Part shown: positions 27,501 through 39,500 of the stretch, one piece after another | Layout: each line of letters begins with the position of its first letter | Numbering within the stretch: position 1 is the stretch's first letter | Assembly: GCA_038373865.1 (NCBI GenBank) | Contig: JAXGGA010000085.1 | Span: 124,001-188,000, forward strand | DNA: 64,000 nucleotides | Source of the DNA: Uloborus plumipes | Taxonomy: Eukaryota > Arthropoda > Arachnida > Araneae > Uloboridae | Direction: 5' to 3' | The notes under the pieces: model-generated | Databases searched by the model: none | What the model was told of the DNA's origin: nothing | Seen by the model: only the letters and a program-made list of their open reading frames with translations | Translations under genes and position numbers: made by a program

Positions 27501-30500
27501 CACATAGTATGCTAATTAATTACTGAAATTTTTTGCTTATTCCGAGCTATTTTCGAAGAGTTATGGTCAAAAAGCGGTTTTTCTTTCAACCTCCCTTCTT
27601 GTCGTCCCCCAAATGCAAGGGTAATTTAATTTCAATTTGGAAATGTTCGGTGAAGCCTATATTTTGTATGTCTAAAGGTAAAGAACAATTGATCACTTAT
27701 TTCTCGAGCTATATGTAAAAATGTGAATTTTTGAAAGTGTCCGGATACTTTTGGCCACCTAGTGTATCAGAGGCCAGCAAGGTAACTAACTCCATCTCTT
27801 TCAAGAGCTTCATCAACAAGAGAACCAAATAATTTAATTTTTACGTGTTTTAGATCGAAAAATATCCATTCGCCACGCGGTGAGTGCAAAAATTAAAAAA
27901 TGCTGGTTAAAACAAATGCTCACATTTGTTTCGAAAAATACGTTTGTATTCTTGCTCAGTTTGATTTGTTTCGTGCATTACTCCAAAAATAAGAAGAAAT
28001 ATCGTAACCTGGAAACCAAAGCTAAAAGATGGCTGAAAAATTACATGTAAACTTTTAAAGTGCACTTTGCACGTGGCATCGAAAAACCACATGAAAATAG
28101 GCCCAAATTACAAAGCATTTAGCATGTAAAAGTCAAATTAGTAGGATTTTGTCATTCAAGTTGGAAACAACTTGAGTAATGAAATATTTAAAAAATATGT
28201 AATATTTTTCAAAATGGGACGTTTTTTTTTTCTTTTTTTTTTTTTGTCGTGGTTGCTACTATAACAATTATTAGAATTGCTGAATCAATGCCAAGAAGCT
28301 ATAAAGGGTATGCTGTCCACTGGTTAGTAATTGAAAATTGAAATTTTCTGAACTACTCTTTTTCCCTACAAAGTTCTAAAATCTTTCTTCAAACGAATTT
28401 AGGATTGTTTTTATTCGGTGTGTGTAGTTTAAAATACAATCAGCAAAACCTTTTTGCTTTTTCTTTCCCCTCTAAGTAAAAAAAAAAATCTTTTTTTTTT
28501 TTTCAAAAAAAATTTTTTTTTTTCAAAAAAAATTTTTTTTTCGTTTTTCACCATAAAAAATCAAATGCACTCGCGGGCCGCACATCGCTACGCGGCTGGC
28601 TGCACTTGGCCCGCGTGCCGCAGGTTGTGCACCCCTACTTTAGAAGATATAATTTGTTTTTTTAGCTAATAGTTATTCAATAAAAATAAACGTTTGTGTC
28701 ATTAAATTTGTATTTAGTCATTATTTAAAGCAATTACATGCAATTGCTTGATTTTATTTTACAGCATCATCATTGTCTGGTAACAAAGACAGCATATACA
28801 GTCTTGCCATGAATCCTCCTGGAAATGTTATTGTTTCTGGCTCCACTGAAAAAGTTTTAAGAGTGTGGGATCCCCGAACTTGTCAAAAATTAATGAAACT
28901 AAAAGGACATTCAGATAATGTAAAAGCATTGGCAATCAATAGAGATGGTACACAGGTATAATATGCCACATTTGTGTTATATATTTTAACAGTTTTATTT
29001 TCACCTATTTATCTTTTTCATTTAATTGATTGCTAAATTTAATTTAAAAAATATTTTAATTCTTGAAAGAAGTAAAGCATTTTGAAGTTTTATGCTTTCA
29101 TTTATTCTATGAATTATCATAATAATTGAAAGAAAAAGTTTTAAAACTTTTTTTATTGAACCTCTCCACTAAATTTCATTCCTAGGTCAATGATTTTCTC
29201 TGCCCTTTATACCTTATTTTGTCAACTGATATAATATATGATAAACACATTTTTTAAAAAAGATTCTTGATGCATACTTTTTAATTCGAAAATAAATAAC
29301 TTTTAAATGCGTAAAACATGGCACACTTTTTTGTTGCAGGAGAATATTTTATTGTTTATTTAACTTTTGCACTTGAAATTATTAATATATTTCCACACTT
29401 CAAAATTTTTATTACAGTAATGAATGAGTACTACATTCCTACATGAAAACTGAATCAAGTATTAAAAAATGAAAGTTTCCAAATATATTAAAAATGCTTT
29501 TCGAACAGCACCAAAACAATTTACTAGTTTAAAACTTTCATTTAGTATCAAAATTGCTTCTCTTAATAAGTTTTTGAAAAAAATCTAAATTTACAGATTT
29601 TTTAGCGGCAGTGCGGAAAAGTTGTGAGCTGCCACCAGTTAAAATGTGTGAGAAAGTTTAAAATGTTAGGTTGATATATTCTGTTGCCTCAGTGGGCCAA
29701 AAGTTCTGAAAATTGGATTAAAAATGATTAAATTACAAAAAATAATAAAAAATACCACATATTGTCGAGTTGCTTATTTGCAACAACTTTTGAACTTAAA
29801 AAAAACTTAGAATTATAGGTTAATACCTTCTACCCTTGCATCGGTTTCAAATTTAGGAAATTTTGACACCTTTTGTACTTTTTTTCCATAACTGTTTACT
29901 GCTTCCATAATGCCCAATCAATGCAAACTTAGTTCAGCGTGTTTTCAAAACAGTTCTTGAGTGTGACGATACTGTAGTAAACGCAGGCATATTTAATGGT
30001 ATAACTTACAGGGTTGAACTGCAACTTTAAGAATCAATCCAATGGATTATCTTGCTTCATGTCTGAGAGTTGCCATTATGGCATCTATTTGAGTGTATAG
30101 ACACAAGTCAAATGGTAGACTACAATGCTTGGAAAAGTAGTTAATTTTCTTATGGTTTCCACAAAATATATTATAAGTTCATTTTTCTGATGGGTTTTTG
30201 AAAAGTCCTTGAAAATAAGTGAAAAACTAATCCTTTTTCCTACTTAGCAACTTTTATGCTGTGGGAAAAAATGCATGTAATTAATCCTTTTTAACCCACT
30301 TCAAAAAGGAGACAGTTCTCAATTCAAACCCTATGTATGTTTTTTTTTTTTTTTGTTTGTCACTAGGTCATTACGTCTGACCTAGTGAACCAATTCAGAC
30401 GATTCTTTTTTTAATAGATAATGGATGGTCTAACTTAGGTCCCATACCTTGGATTGACTATATTTGCTCTTTATAAAAAAGTTATGAGAAATGTTAACTT

Positions 30501-33500
30501 CATGCAATATTCCAAAATTAAATGATAAAATATAAAGCCATTGTTGAAGAAGATGTAATATCAATTGTCATCATAATGACAATTTTGAATGAAGGCTTCT
30601 CTGAAACAAGTATAAAATTCATTACTATTATTGCTCACTGGTATTTTTATCTTTATCTAATACTAATAACAGATAATGAGGCAATGCACATTGTATTTTT
30701 ATCATGAGTATCTTGGATGGTTTAAAATATAAATTAGTTGAGAAGCTGTTAATATTTAAATAGTTCTGATTACATTAGCAGACAAAACCCAGAGAAGAGC
30801 AAGGATTAGCTTTTAATATAAATCATTTAAAATTTAAGACTCATTCATATATTTTTTAAAATTTATTTACTTTAGGGAGCATTTACTTGAAAGAAAAAGG
30901 TAAAGTTTCGTAACGGAAGCATAACCCTATTTTTAAAGTATATTTGTACTAAAAAGAATGAAATAAAAATATTTTGTAAGAAAATAGAATCAACTTCAGT
31001 TGGAAATTGCTTTTAAAATTATAAAATAGTTTTATTCTTTGAACATCATCAACACTACTTTCAAATTTAAGTTTTGAAGCCAGAGCAGAAACGATAGGTA
31101 AAATAATGTTGAACCAAATTTTGCCAGCCTTTTTCAGAAAAACCATTCAAAATTAAGAACAGAACATTTGTACCATCGCGCTAATATGTGGTTATCAATG
31201 CAATGTGTGCAAATGCTGTGGAAGAACATGGATCCATAAAAATGTATATTTCCAATTGAATTGTAATTGCGTATGATTATACTTATGGTTTCTGCTCCAA
31301 TTTTAAAACTTACATTTGAAAGTAGTGTAGATGGAGTTCAAAGAATAAAATCATTTTCTTTTTCGAGCAATATTCAACTGAAGTCAATTCTATTTTTTTT
31401 TTTTTTTTTCAAAAATATTTTTTTGGGGTCAGCTTAATTTTTTTCGCATGTCGAAATCCAATTTACATCTATTTCTGGAACTCGCCTGTTTTTGTTTAAT
31501 ATGTACCCCTTGACTATCGATTTCCAAGTTCAATGCCTTGCTGACTGGGCCGCTATGGCCCATAGTGTCTTACATGGATTGAGGTTTTAAAATGTAAAAG
31601 AAAGGAAAATCTGCATTCAGTAGTGTTACCTACAAACAACATTACAATTAAACACTGGTAAACCTATAATTAAACCAAAAATATTTGCTCTATCTGCGGC
31701 GAACTCTTCAAAATTCTGCCTCTTCAAAATTTTCTCTCAACAATATCATATCCTTAAATAGAATATTATATCAATTTAGAATGTATTTATTTGATTACAC
31801 TAACATTTGGAAAATATGAGGTCAAATGTTTTAGAAATTAAACTCATGCTGAAAAAAAAAAAAAAAAAAACTTAAAAAACGTTCAGCAGCAAACAGCTGA
31901 GTTCTTCAAATTGTCCTTAAACATCAATTTCCTTTTTCTTTTAATTTCCCATCTTAAATGTTTCATTAGGTTATGAAAATGTGGGATTATAGCCTTAAAT
32001 GAAAAAATAAGTACATAAAATATAATTTCTACTGTTAATAAAGTTTTTAGTTTGTCAGGGCAAATCATGTTTCTTCTGAATGTTACTTTAGATCCAAGTT
32101 TTGTCTCTTAAGCATAACATAATTAGTTTTTTATGTCATTTTTTAATAACTTCAAAATGACTAGATTTTAAATGCATCAAGTTTTATACAAAGTATTTTT
32201 ATAGTTTAGCCTAAATATAAGCATATTATTTTTTGATGATGTGTGTTTTATCAGTTAAATAATTTAAGTACATAATTTGCTTTTTTTAAAAGTGAATTTA
32301 GCTTTGAAAATACTTTTTCTGATTTGAAATTAGTCTTCGTAAAAACCGAAATTTTTTTTTAGCCTAAGTGCTTAAATTATTTAGTATGTAATGCAATATT
32401 GAAATGTTTTCATTGATAAATAGTAATAATAATTTAAAAAATTGAGATTTGCATAAAAAGTTCGCTTAATTTCTAAAAGGAAACTAAATGTTCTTTGTAT
32501 TTTATTTTACTCTTTTTTAGTGTTTATCTGGTAGTTCTGATGGCACAGTACGTTTATGGTCTCTTGGTCAACAAAGATGTGTTGCTACTATTAGAATTCA
32601 CGAAGAAGGAGTTTGGGCACTTCAAGTAATTACATAAGTTAAAATTAACCTTTTGTATGTTGAAACTTTACAAATATTAATCCTACTTTTTTTTGAAAAT
32701 TTCGACCAAAATTTATGGAATACATCTGTTTTGATAGTATGAAAAGCTTACATGATTCACAAAGGTAAGAGGTATTAATGTTTCGCCCTTTGTTCTTTGC
32801 AAAAATAACTTGTAAAAATAGAATCAAATTCTTAATAAAGTAAAATTTCAAAATATCATTAACTTACCTGAATGTTCACATAAAATTTTGCAGCTATTAG
32901 TTTGAACTGTTAAATTAGTTTAAGCTGTGTTTTCACTGGATGAAGCCAGCAATAAAAGTATATACAGTGTGTTCCCATTTCACCTGCAGACCTTTGTTTT
33001 TGCTACGGTTCCTCCTAGATGCATACTTCCAATGCGAAAATTCTTAAAATGTCCGTTGCTGCTCTTCAACATGTATATTTTGGTCTTTTGACCATTCTTA
33101 AATCTCCCATGGCTGATGTTACTGGATTCAACCTTTCTAATAACTACTACTCTTTTTAATTTGCCTTCTTCATATTTCTTTAAGTATTTTATTAATATTA
33201 TATATGTATACATATACAGTCAAACCTGTCTATCTCAAAACTTGAGTATCTCGAAAAACTGCCTGCCTTGAATTTTTTTATTTTCCCAGCAATATTGATT
33301 AATTTCTCTTGCTTTTTTCCGTATTTTTCTCGAATGCTTCATCTGTAAAACCTGTATCTCTCGAAGTTCGAAATTCGCTGCTACTGAAATTTGAAGTACA
33401 ACCTTGTTTTCTTTTTACTGTTTAAAGGTCTAAAGTGGGCCGGAGATTAACTATAAATATAATGGAATAATGGGGGATAATGGATAATGCTCAGTCATGG

Positions 33501-36500
33501 TCGGGGGGGGGGGAGAGAAGGGACAAATGGAATGCACAGTGCAAACACTAAATGCAAAACTTGAGATTACAAGTGTGGTTGTCCACAAGGGACAGATAAA
33601 GTGTGGCAGTTCAAATTGACACTCTGAACTCTTGGTGCTATTATTTTTCGTGGGAAGTAAAAGAGGGGTGAATGGTAGAAAGAATTAAAAGAATTCTTGG
33701 CTATCTTATTTTTGGAAATTGCTGTACCTCCATGCCCGTGCACGAAGGAAGGACCAGCTCTTGAATGTGATACTGTTTTCGGTGTCATTTTTGTCCTATT
33801 TGTCTGTTTGAATTTTTCCATAGCAGAGTGGTTTCTACGTATTTTAAGCTACCTATGGCATCCAGGAATAGAAAACTAAAGGTTCTTCAAGTTGAATAGA
33901 AAAGAAAAATTCAGGATTTTCTGGATCAAAATCCAATGATGAAAAAAATTGACCTTGCTTAAAAATTTAATATCTCGTCAAGCACTCTTTCAACTATCAT
34001 AAAAAAAAGCTGCACTGGAGAAAGACAAAAATAAAAAAAAAAAAAAAATGTTTAAAAAAATAAGAAAATGTACTTTTATTGATTTAGACGAGTGTTTGAC
34101 TTTGTGGTTTAAACAGTGTCTGAAAATGAAATTCCTGTTTTTACAGTATTATATTAAATTATTATAAATGCTGCATTATATTTATTTATTTATTTTACTT
34201 ACTTATTTTTCATATTATATTTTTATTCTGCACGCTAACAGCATAGCAATATTCAAAAAAAAAAAAAAAAACATATTTGCTAGATTTAAATGAAAAAAAT
34301 TCAAAACTTCTTTATTTCGAAACCTGTCCTTCTCGAAGTTTTTTTCTGAACACTCAATATTGTATATAACCATATGTATATAAACCATATGTAACCAATA
34401 TGTATATAAACCATAAAAGTTTATCAGGGAAAGCATTTGACTATGATTTAAGAACATGTTTCATGAATAAAGATTTTTGATTTTGTTTTCTTCGAACACA
34501 TGGATGACTTTCATAAAAAATATTTGCAGAAAGTTTTTTAATTAGCATTTTGTGTGTGCAAAAAGCTTTTCATTTTATCTAAGTCTGCCTTTAAGAAAGG
34601 GGGCATTTCAAAAACTTTTTCTGCATTAAAGTCTTTATATGTTTAAAAAAAATTCCTCGTAGCTCTGAAATTTAAGACTTAGTTAAAATAAAGTATTTAT
34701 TACAGGCCAATGAAAGTTTTACTACTGCCTTTTCTGGAGGAAGAGATAGAAAAATTTTCAAAATTGATTTGAGGAATACAGAAATGAAAGCCTTAATTGG
34801 TGAAGAGACTGCATCGGTTCTGAAGGTAAATTAATAATTTTTTTTGAGACAAAATTAAAGCTGTAAGAAAATAAAAGGACTCGAGTCTTCACTTTAATTT
34901 AAAAACTTCTGTTTGAAGTAAAACACCCTCTATTTCATACATTAATTTTCTGTAAATCTTTTTATTTGTAAATATATTTTTAGTTATTATTTATAAAGTC
35001 ATCATTTATTTTTACTCCTTTACTAAATGAAATTAAATATCTTTTCCCATATATTTTGATCATTTGTATGCCTTTTTTTCAAACTTTTTTGCACTATTAC
35101 ATACTTGCCCACTGTTACTGGTTAAGCATAAAAATTATGCATTTTGATTTTTTTTCTCTTTTCAAAATCCGATGGTATCTCCTTATGTAAAATTTCTCAG
35201 CTTTTGTTTATGATTTTATTCTATTGTTTGGACATCACTATATTTGTATTCATTATTATTTCCATCTCTTCTTATGTGTCATGTTCTATAATAGCTTAAA
35301 TATATACTCTTTTTACCACACCCACTTTAAAATGTTTGTTCAGTTTCATCCAAGCTAGTTGCTAAGTTGATTCAAACTAGTACCACTCAAAAAGTTTTAA
35401 AATAATTGAATTGTATTACCTATGTTTATTCTGTAATGTTTATGATAATTTAAGTATATAAAATTGATCTTGGAGATTCTAATGCTCTGACGATCTACAT
35501 TTCAGCTTTTCCCTTTGTCACACACCATGCAATTTTTCATAAATATATCCTTATAAAAATGTATGATGTCATACTTGTTTACCCCCTCATTCCCCATTGT
35601 CACAAACTGTCACAGTTTCACATGAACCCTCTTCCCCCTTTTGAAGAATGACATCATTTGTAGACAGCCCCACAGTTGGTACATGTCAAACAAAATTTCA
35701 TTCAGCCCAAAAAAATTATTACAAATTATTAAAATATGAGGTATCACAAGCCTACTAATATTATTTTTTCAGTATCACGTAACAATGCAGCTGTCAGATC
35801 AGGTGTGGGTTTGGACCCATTTCCTCTGCCACACAGTTACTGTTTTCTTTTCGAGCAGAACCTCATACTTCTTCAAAATATAAATTTGTTTGGTTTTTCA
35901 AACATCAACACAAGAATACATTTAAAGTAAAAAGATGAGTGAATCAATTTTTTCTCGTTAAACTTTTTATTTAAACTTATTTTATTTAAACTTGTTTTAT
36001 TTAAACTTGTTTTATTTAAACTTGTTTTATTTATATCATTTTGTCATTTATCATACTCGTTTAAAAATGTCTATATATGTTAACAAATGAGCAATCATTT
36101 AAATTTCCTTTAGATGCATTTCAAAGATAGTTTTATGAATGTGTACATTTTGAAGTAATTCATGTCATGGTATTGCTGTTAAATAAGTACTGCATATGAT
36201 TATTTTTTAAAATGAAATTTTACTGACACAACAATATACTGTCAATGCTGAAGCTTGCTAGCAAGCAAACTGTCTTTTCCAAGGCCTATCTTTCCCTCCA
36301 AAATTTTGCGGAAGGGGGGGGGGTTGCAAGGAGTATACTCAATGGATATTATATTGAAAAACAAAAATGACGCCTACGTAAACCCTTTTCGATACATAGT
36401 TGAAGATAGATACATACGAATGGTAGCGAATTAATATATTATATTATATTAGTTTACTTTAAACTGGAAATACTTGATAAAACAGTATTTTTTGTTCATT

Positions 36501-39500
36501 ATAGCATCGTTTAAATCTCCCTTTTTCCCCCTTGAAGCTTTGAGAAGATCTTTTGTTCTTTCTTTTCATAAGGTTGGCAGGTTACAGACCTGCCTACTCT
36601 CCCGTTTTTCACGGGAGACTCCCGTTTTTTTACTCCATTCTCCTAATTGTTTTTTTGAGTATCGATTTCTCACGTTTTTTTTCCATTTTTGTATTTTCTT
36701 TTTTGTTCAAAATTGAGCAATACTTTCATCTGTAAAATATAGTCATTCACAGCCCCAATTGATGGCGTGGCTAGTAGCGGTGATTGTAAGGCAAAATGTG
36801 CAATCTTTTTGCATCCATTACAGGATTTGAAAGTTTAGCTTTCAGGTAATTTCTTAGTGGTCTTCAAAGCGATAATTAATGTTTTTTCATGTTATTTTTC
36901 ATCCAAAGTTTTTTTTTTTTGAAATGTTTTTTCTTTGAAAATGTCTGCAAAATTTGCAAAAACTGGCAATTTGTTTCAGTTCTCTTCAGATGAGACGATA
37001 ATTTTGATTTAGTTGTCATTTTTAACATTTACTTTGTGGGATAATTGTGTAGTTTTAGTAGACTAAAAAATAATAAAAATTGAGATAGTAAAAAAAAAAT
37101 TGCTATTAAATAATTGATGCATATTTTTTCAAATGAAATTGCACTAACAGCGCAATGAACTGTCAATGCTGAAGTGTACTAGCAAACAAACCATCTTTAC
37201 TAAGCTTTTTTTTTTACAAAATTTTCTGGGTGGGAGGAGGGGTGGGGGCAAAAAGGATACTCAATGGATATTATATTGGAAAACAGCAAAACTCACACAA
37301 AATTGTCCATCAACCCTTTTCTATTCATAGTATACACGAATACGAATCCTTAAAGAATGATCGTGGAATGGTAGTGAATTAATATATTATGTTACATTAG
37401 TCTACTTAAATTAGAAATACCTGAAAACACAATGTTTTTTATTTATTATATAACATTGTTTAAAATCTCCCATTTTCTCCCTTGAAGCTTTAACCAGATC
37501 TTCTGTTTTTTCTTTTCATAAGGTTGGCAGGTCTGTAGATGAAGTTGAACATTTCGCATCCCCCCCCCCCCCAGTCTCCACACTTGAATATTGACCATTT
37601 ATGAAGTAATTTGGAGTCCAAATTTCATAGCCGATTTCTTCCTTGATCCGAACTTTCAGAATTAATGATCTCTTCACAAGAGGCTCTTCCTTTATACATC
37701 TATCCCAAGTCGCATTAAATATGTAATTCAATCAAAGGGTGGTCCAACCACCTATAAAGATTTTCCTCTATTTCATATTATTTTGTCCTCCATCTGTATC
37801 TCATAGTGAGATATAAGTACTTGTGTCACTTTATAGCTTTTCAAGTGTGGGAGAAACTACACCCTTCTTTTAATAACTTTATTATTAAGGTTTTAATAAG
37901 ACAAAAGGAATCCATTTGAAACCCTCAAGAAGAGTAATTTTGATCCTTTTATTCTGGTTTCTTCCCACTTTCATAAGCAAGAGAAGACAGATCTGTGTCC
38001 AAACTAAATGTTCTATTCCTTTCCTTTTGATATCTCTTCTTTGCTGTTTCTCTAACCAAAATGCTGTTTTAGTATCAGTTCTAACTTTTTTATTTTTCCA
38101 CTGTTAGATGATTCTCACCCCTGATGCCTCTTCTTTGTGGGTTGCTACCACTGATTCCAGCATAAAAAATTGGGTATGTTTTTAACTTAACTTAGAAATA
38201 TTTATGTGAAACTGATTCTAATATGAATTTTCTCTCTATGTTAGTTATTTTGTTTAGAATTTAATTTATTGTTTCTTCATATAAAACATTGCTTGTGATG
38301 AGTCTGTAATGCTAAACATCTGTATTTTCACTACCACTTTATTTAGTTTCAAAACATCCGAGACAGGTTTTTCCCCTGTTATAACACAAGGACATCTTTC
38401 CAGGAATGAGCTCTCTGAGACATAGGAAGATTCTTACAAGTTAGGTCTTACTTTCATCAGTGGCAGATTTTGTGGGATTCCTGGTGAATATGTGCCCTAC
38501 TCCTTTAAAAGATCAAAATAAATTTCTAATTAACCCATTAAATAATTTTTCATTGATTTTTTGATAGCATAATTCAAATTTGCAAACATTTGTGTATAAT
38601 GACACAGAACATATTTGAATAAAATCCCTCTTATTTAACAATCATAGCCATTGAGCTGTAAAACAACTCAATTCTACCGAATTTAAAGGTAGATAACATT
38701 GACCCAACAAACATGAAAATACGAATGCAATGCTTAAAAAAGGCATTTAAATCATGAAAGTAATATGAAATTATCAATTTGGGGCCCCTTAAAACGATTT
38801 TAAAAATGTAGTCTTTCAAAGCTTGCTTTGATTCAAGTCCAGTCCTCAGTTTAAAAGCATTTTTAAAACCTCTCCTTCTTCACTATACATGGTAAATGAG
38901 TAGTTATGGGCTTGCTTTTGGTTACTTTTAAAATTTGGATAAATTTGTTGCAGTTCTAGTTCAGGGAGGAAACTTAATTTCAGTAGTATTAGAACTTAGA
39001 AATTACACTCTTATACTCTTATAACTGTAATATTTTCAGCAATTTTAAATCATGATATATCTATATTTTTTGAAATAAATTGGAATACACTGCTATGATC
39101 AGTTATGAGCTCAGACTTTGTAATTGTCCTGAAATTCTTGATTAGAATATTTTGTTCTAATTTTTTGCTTTTTGTCCTTATATCCCCCCCTTTTTTTTAA
39201 TCTAAAATTATGACTTTCAACAGGTTTTCAGTTTGTCTCTTGGGAAAAAGGGACCTTCATCTTAACTTTTAAAGGTTAAAATTAGCGATGTATTAATTAA
39301 TCAGCAGTAATTAGCCTTTTTGCCGATTAAACTACCAATTTCAGTCACTTAATTGGCTGAAAAGTAATCTTTATATTAAAAATACTTTTGCCTAGAACAA
39401 GTAACTATACTAAACTAGCTGACCCGGCCACGCGTTGCTGTGGCTAAGGTATGGGTTAAACTATAATGTTTCAATACAAACGAAAAACTTTATTACCGTT

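Larger units (their letters stand above)
19614..28637. mobile_element. hAT element carrying a nested stack of insertions
   Basis: Inverted ends TAGGGGTGCACAACCT (19614) and AGGTTGTGCACCCCTA (to 28637) are flanked by an exact 8-bp duplication CTTTAGAA (19606-19613, 28638-28645). The subterminal parts are GC-rich (agggccacatacgtagcagg; gggccgcacatcgctacgcg). It now spans 9024 bp because it contains a Helitron, a 4.1-kb hAT and a Tc1-type foldback. No intact transposase remains. Confidence 0.9.
13281..28764 (+). other. WDR48 intron 4: content
   Basis: 15.5 kb with three main insertions (13412-15443, 16806-18289 and the 19614-28637 stack). The rest (15450-16790, 18300-19600) is AT-rich intron without recognisable genes, apart from a Tigger-like terminus around the second insertion. 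Confidence 0.85.
32626..34705 (+). other. WDR48 intron 6: content
   Basis: About 2.1 kb, holding one copy of a repeat family also seen near 63045 and a decayed pogo/Tigger element. Otherwise AT-rich. Confidence 0.8.
34826..38107 (+). other. WDR48 intron 7: content
   Basis: About 3.3 kb: a short tandem repeat (35962-36032), the paired 0.4-kb repeats, and otherwise AT-rich sequence without genes. Confidence 0.8.
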
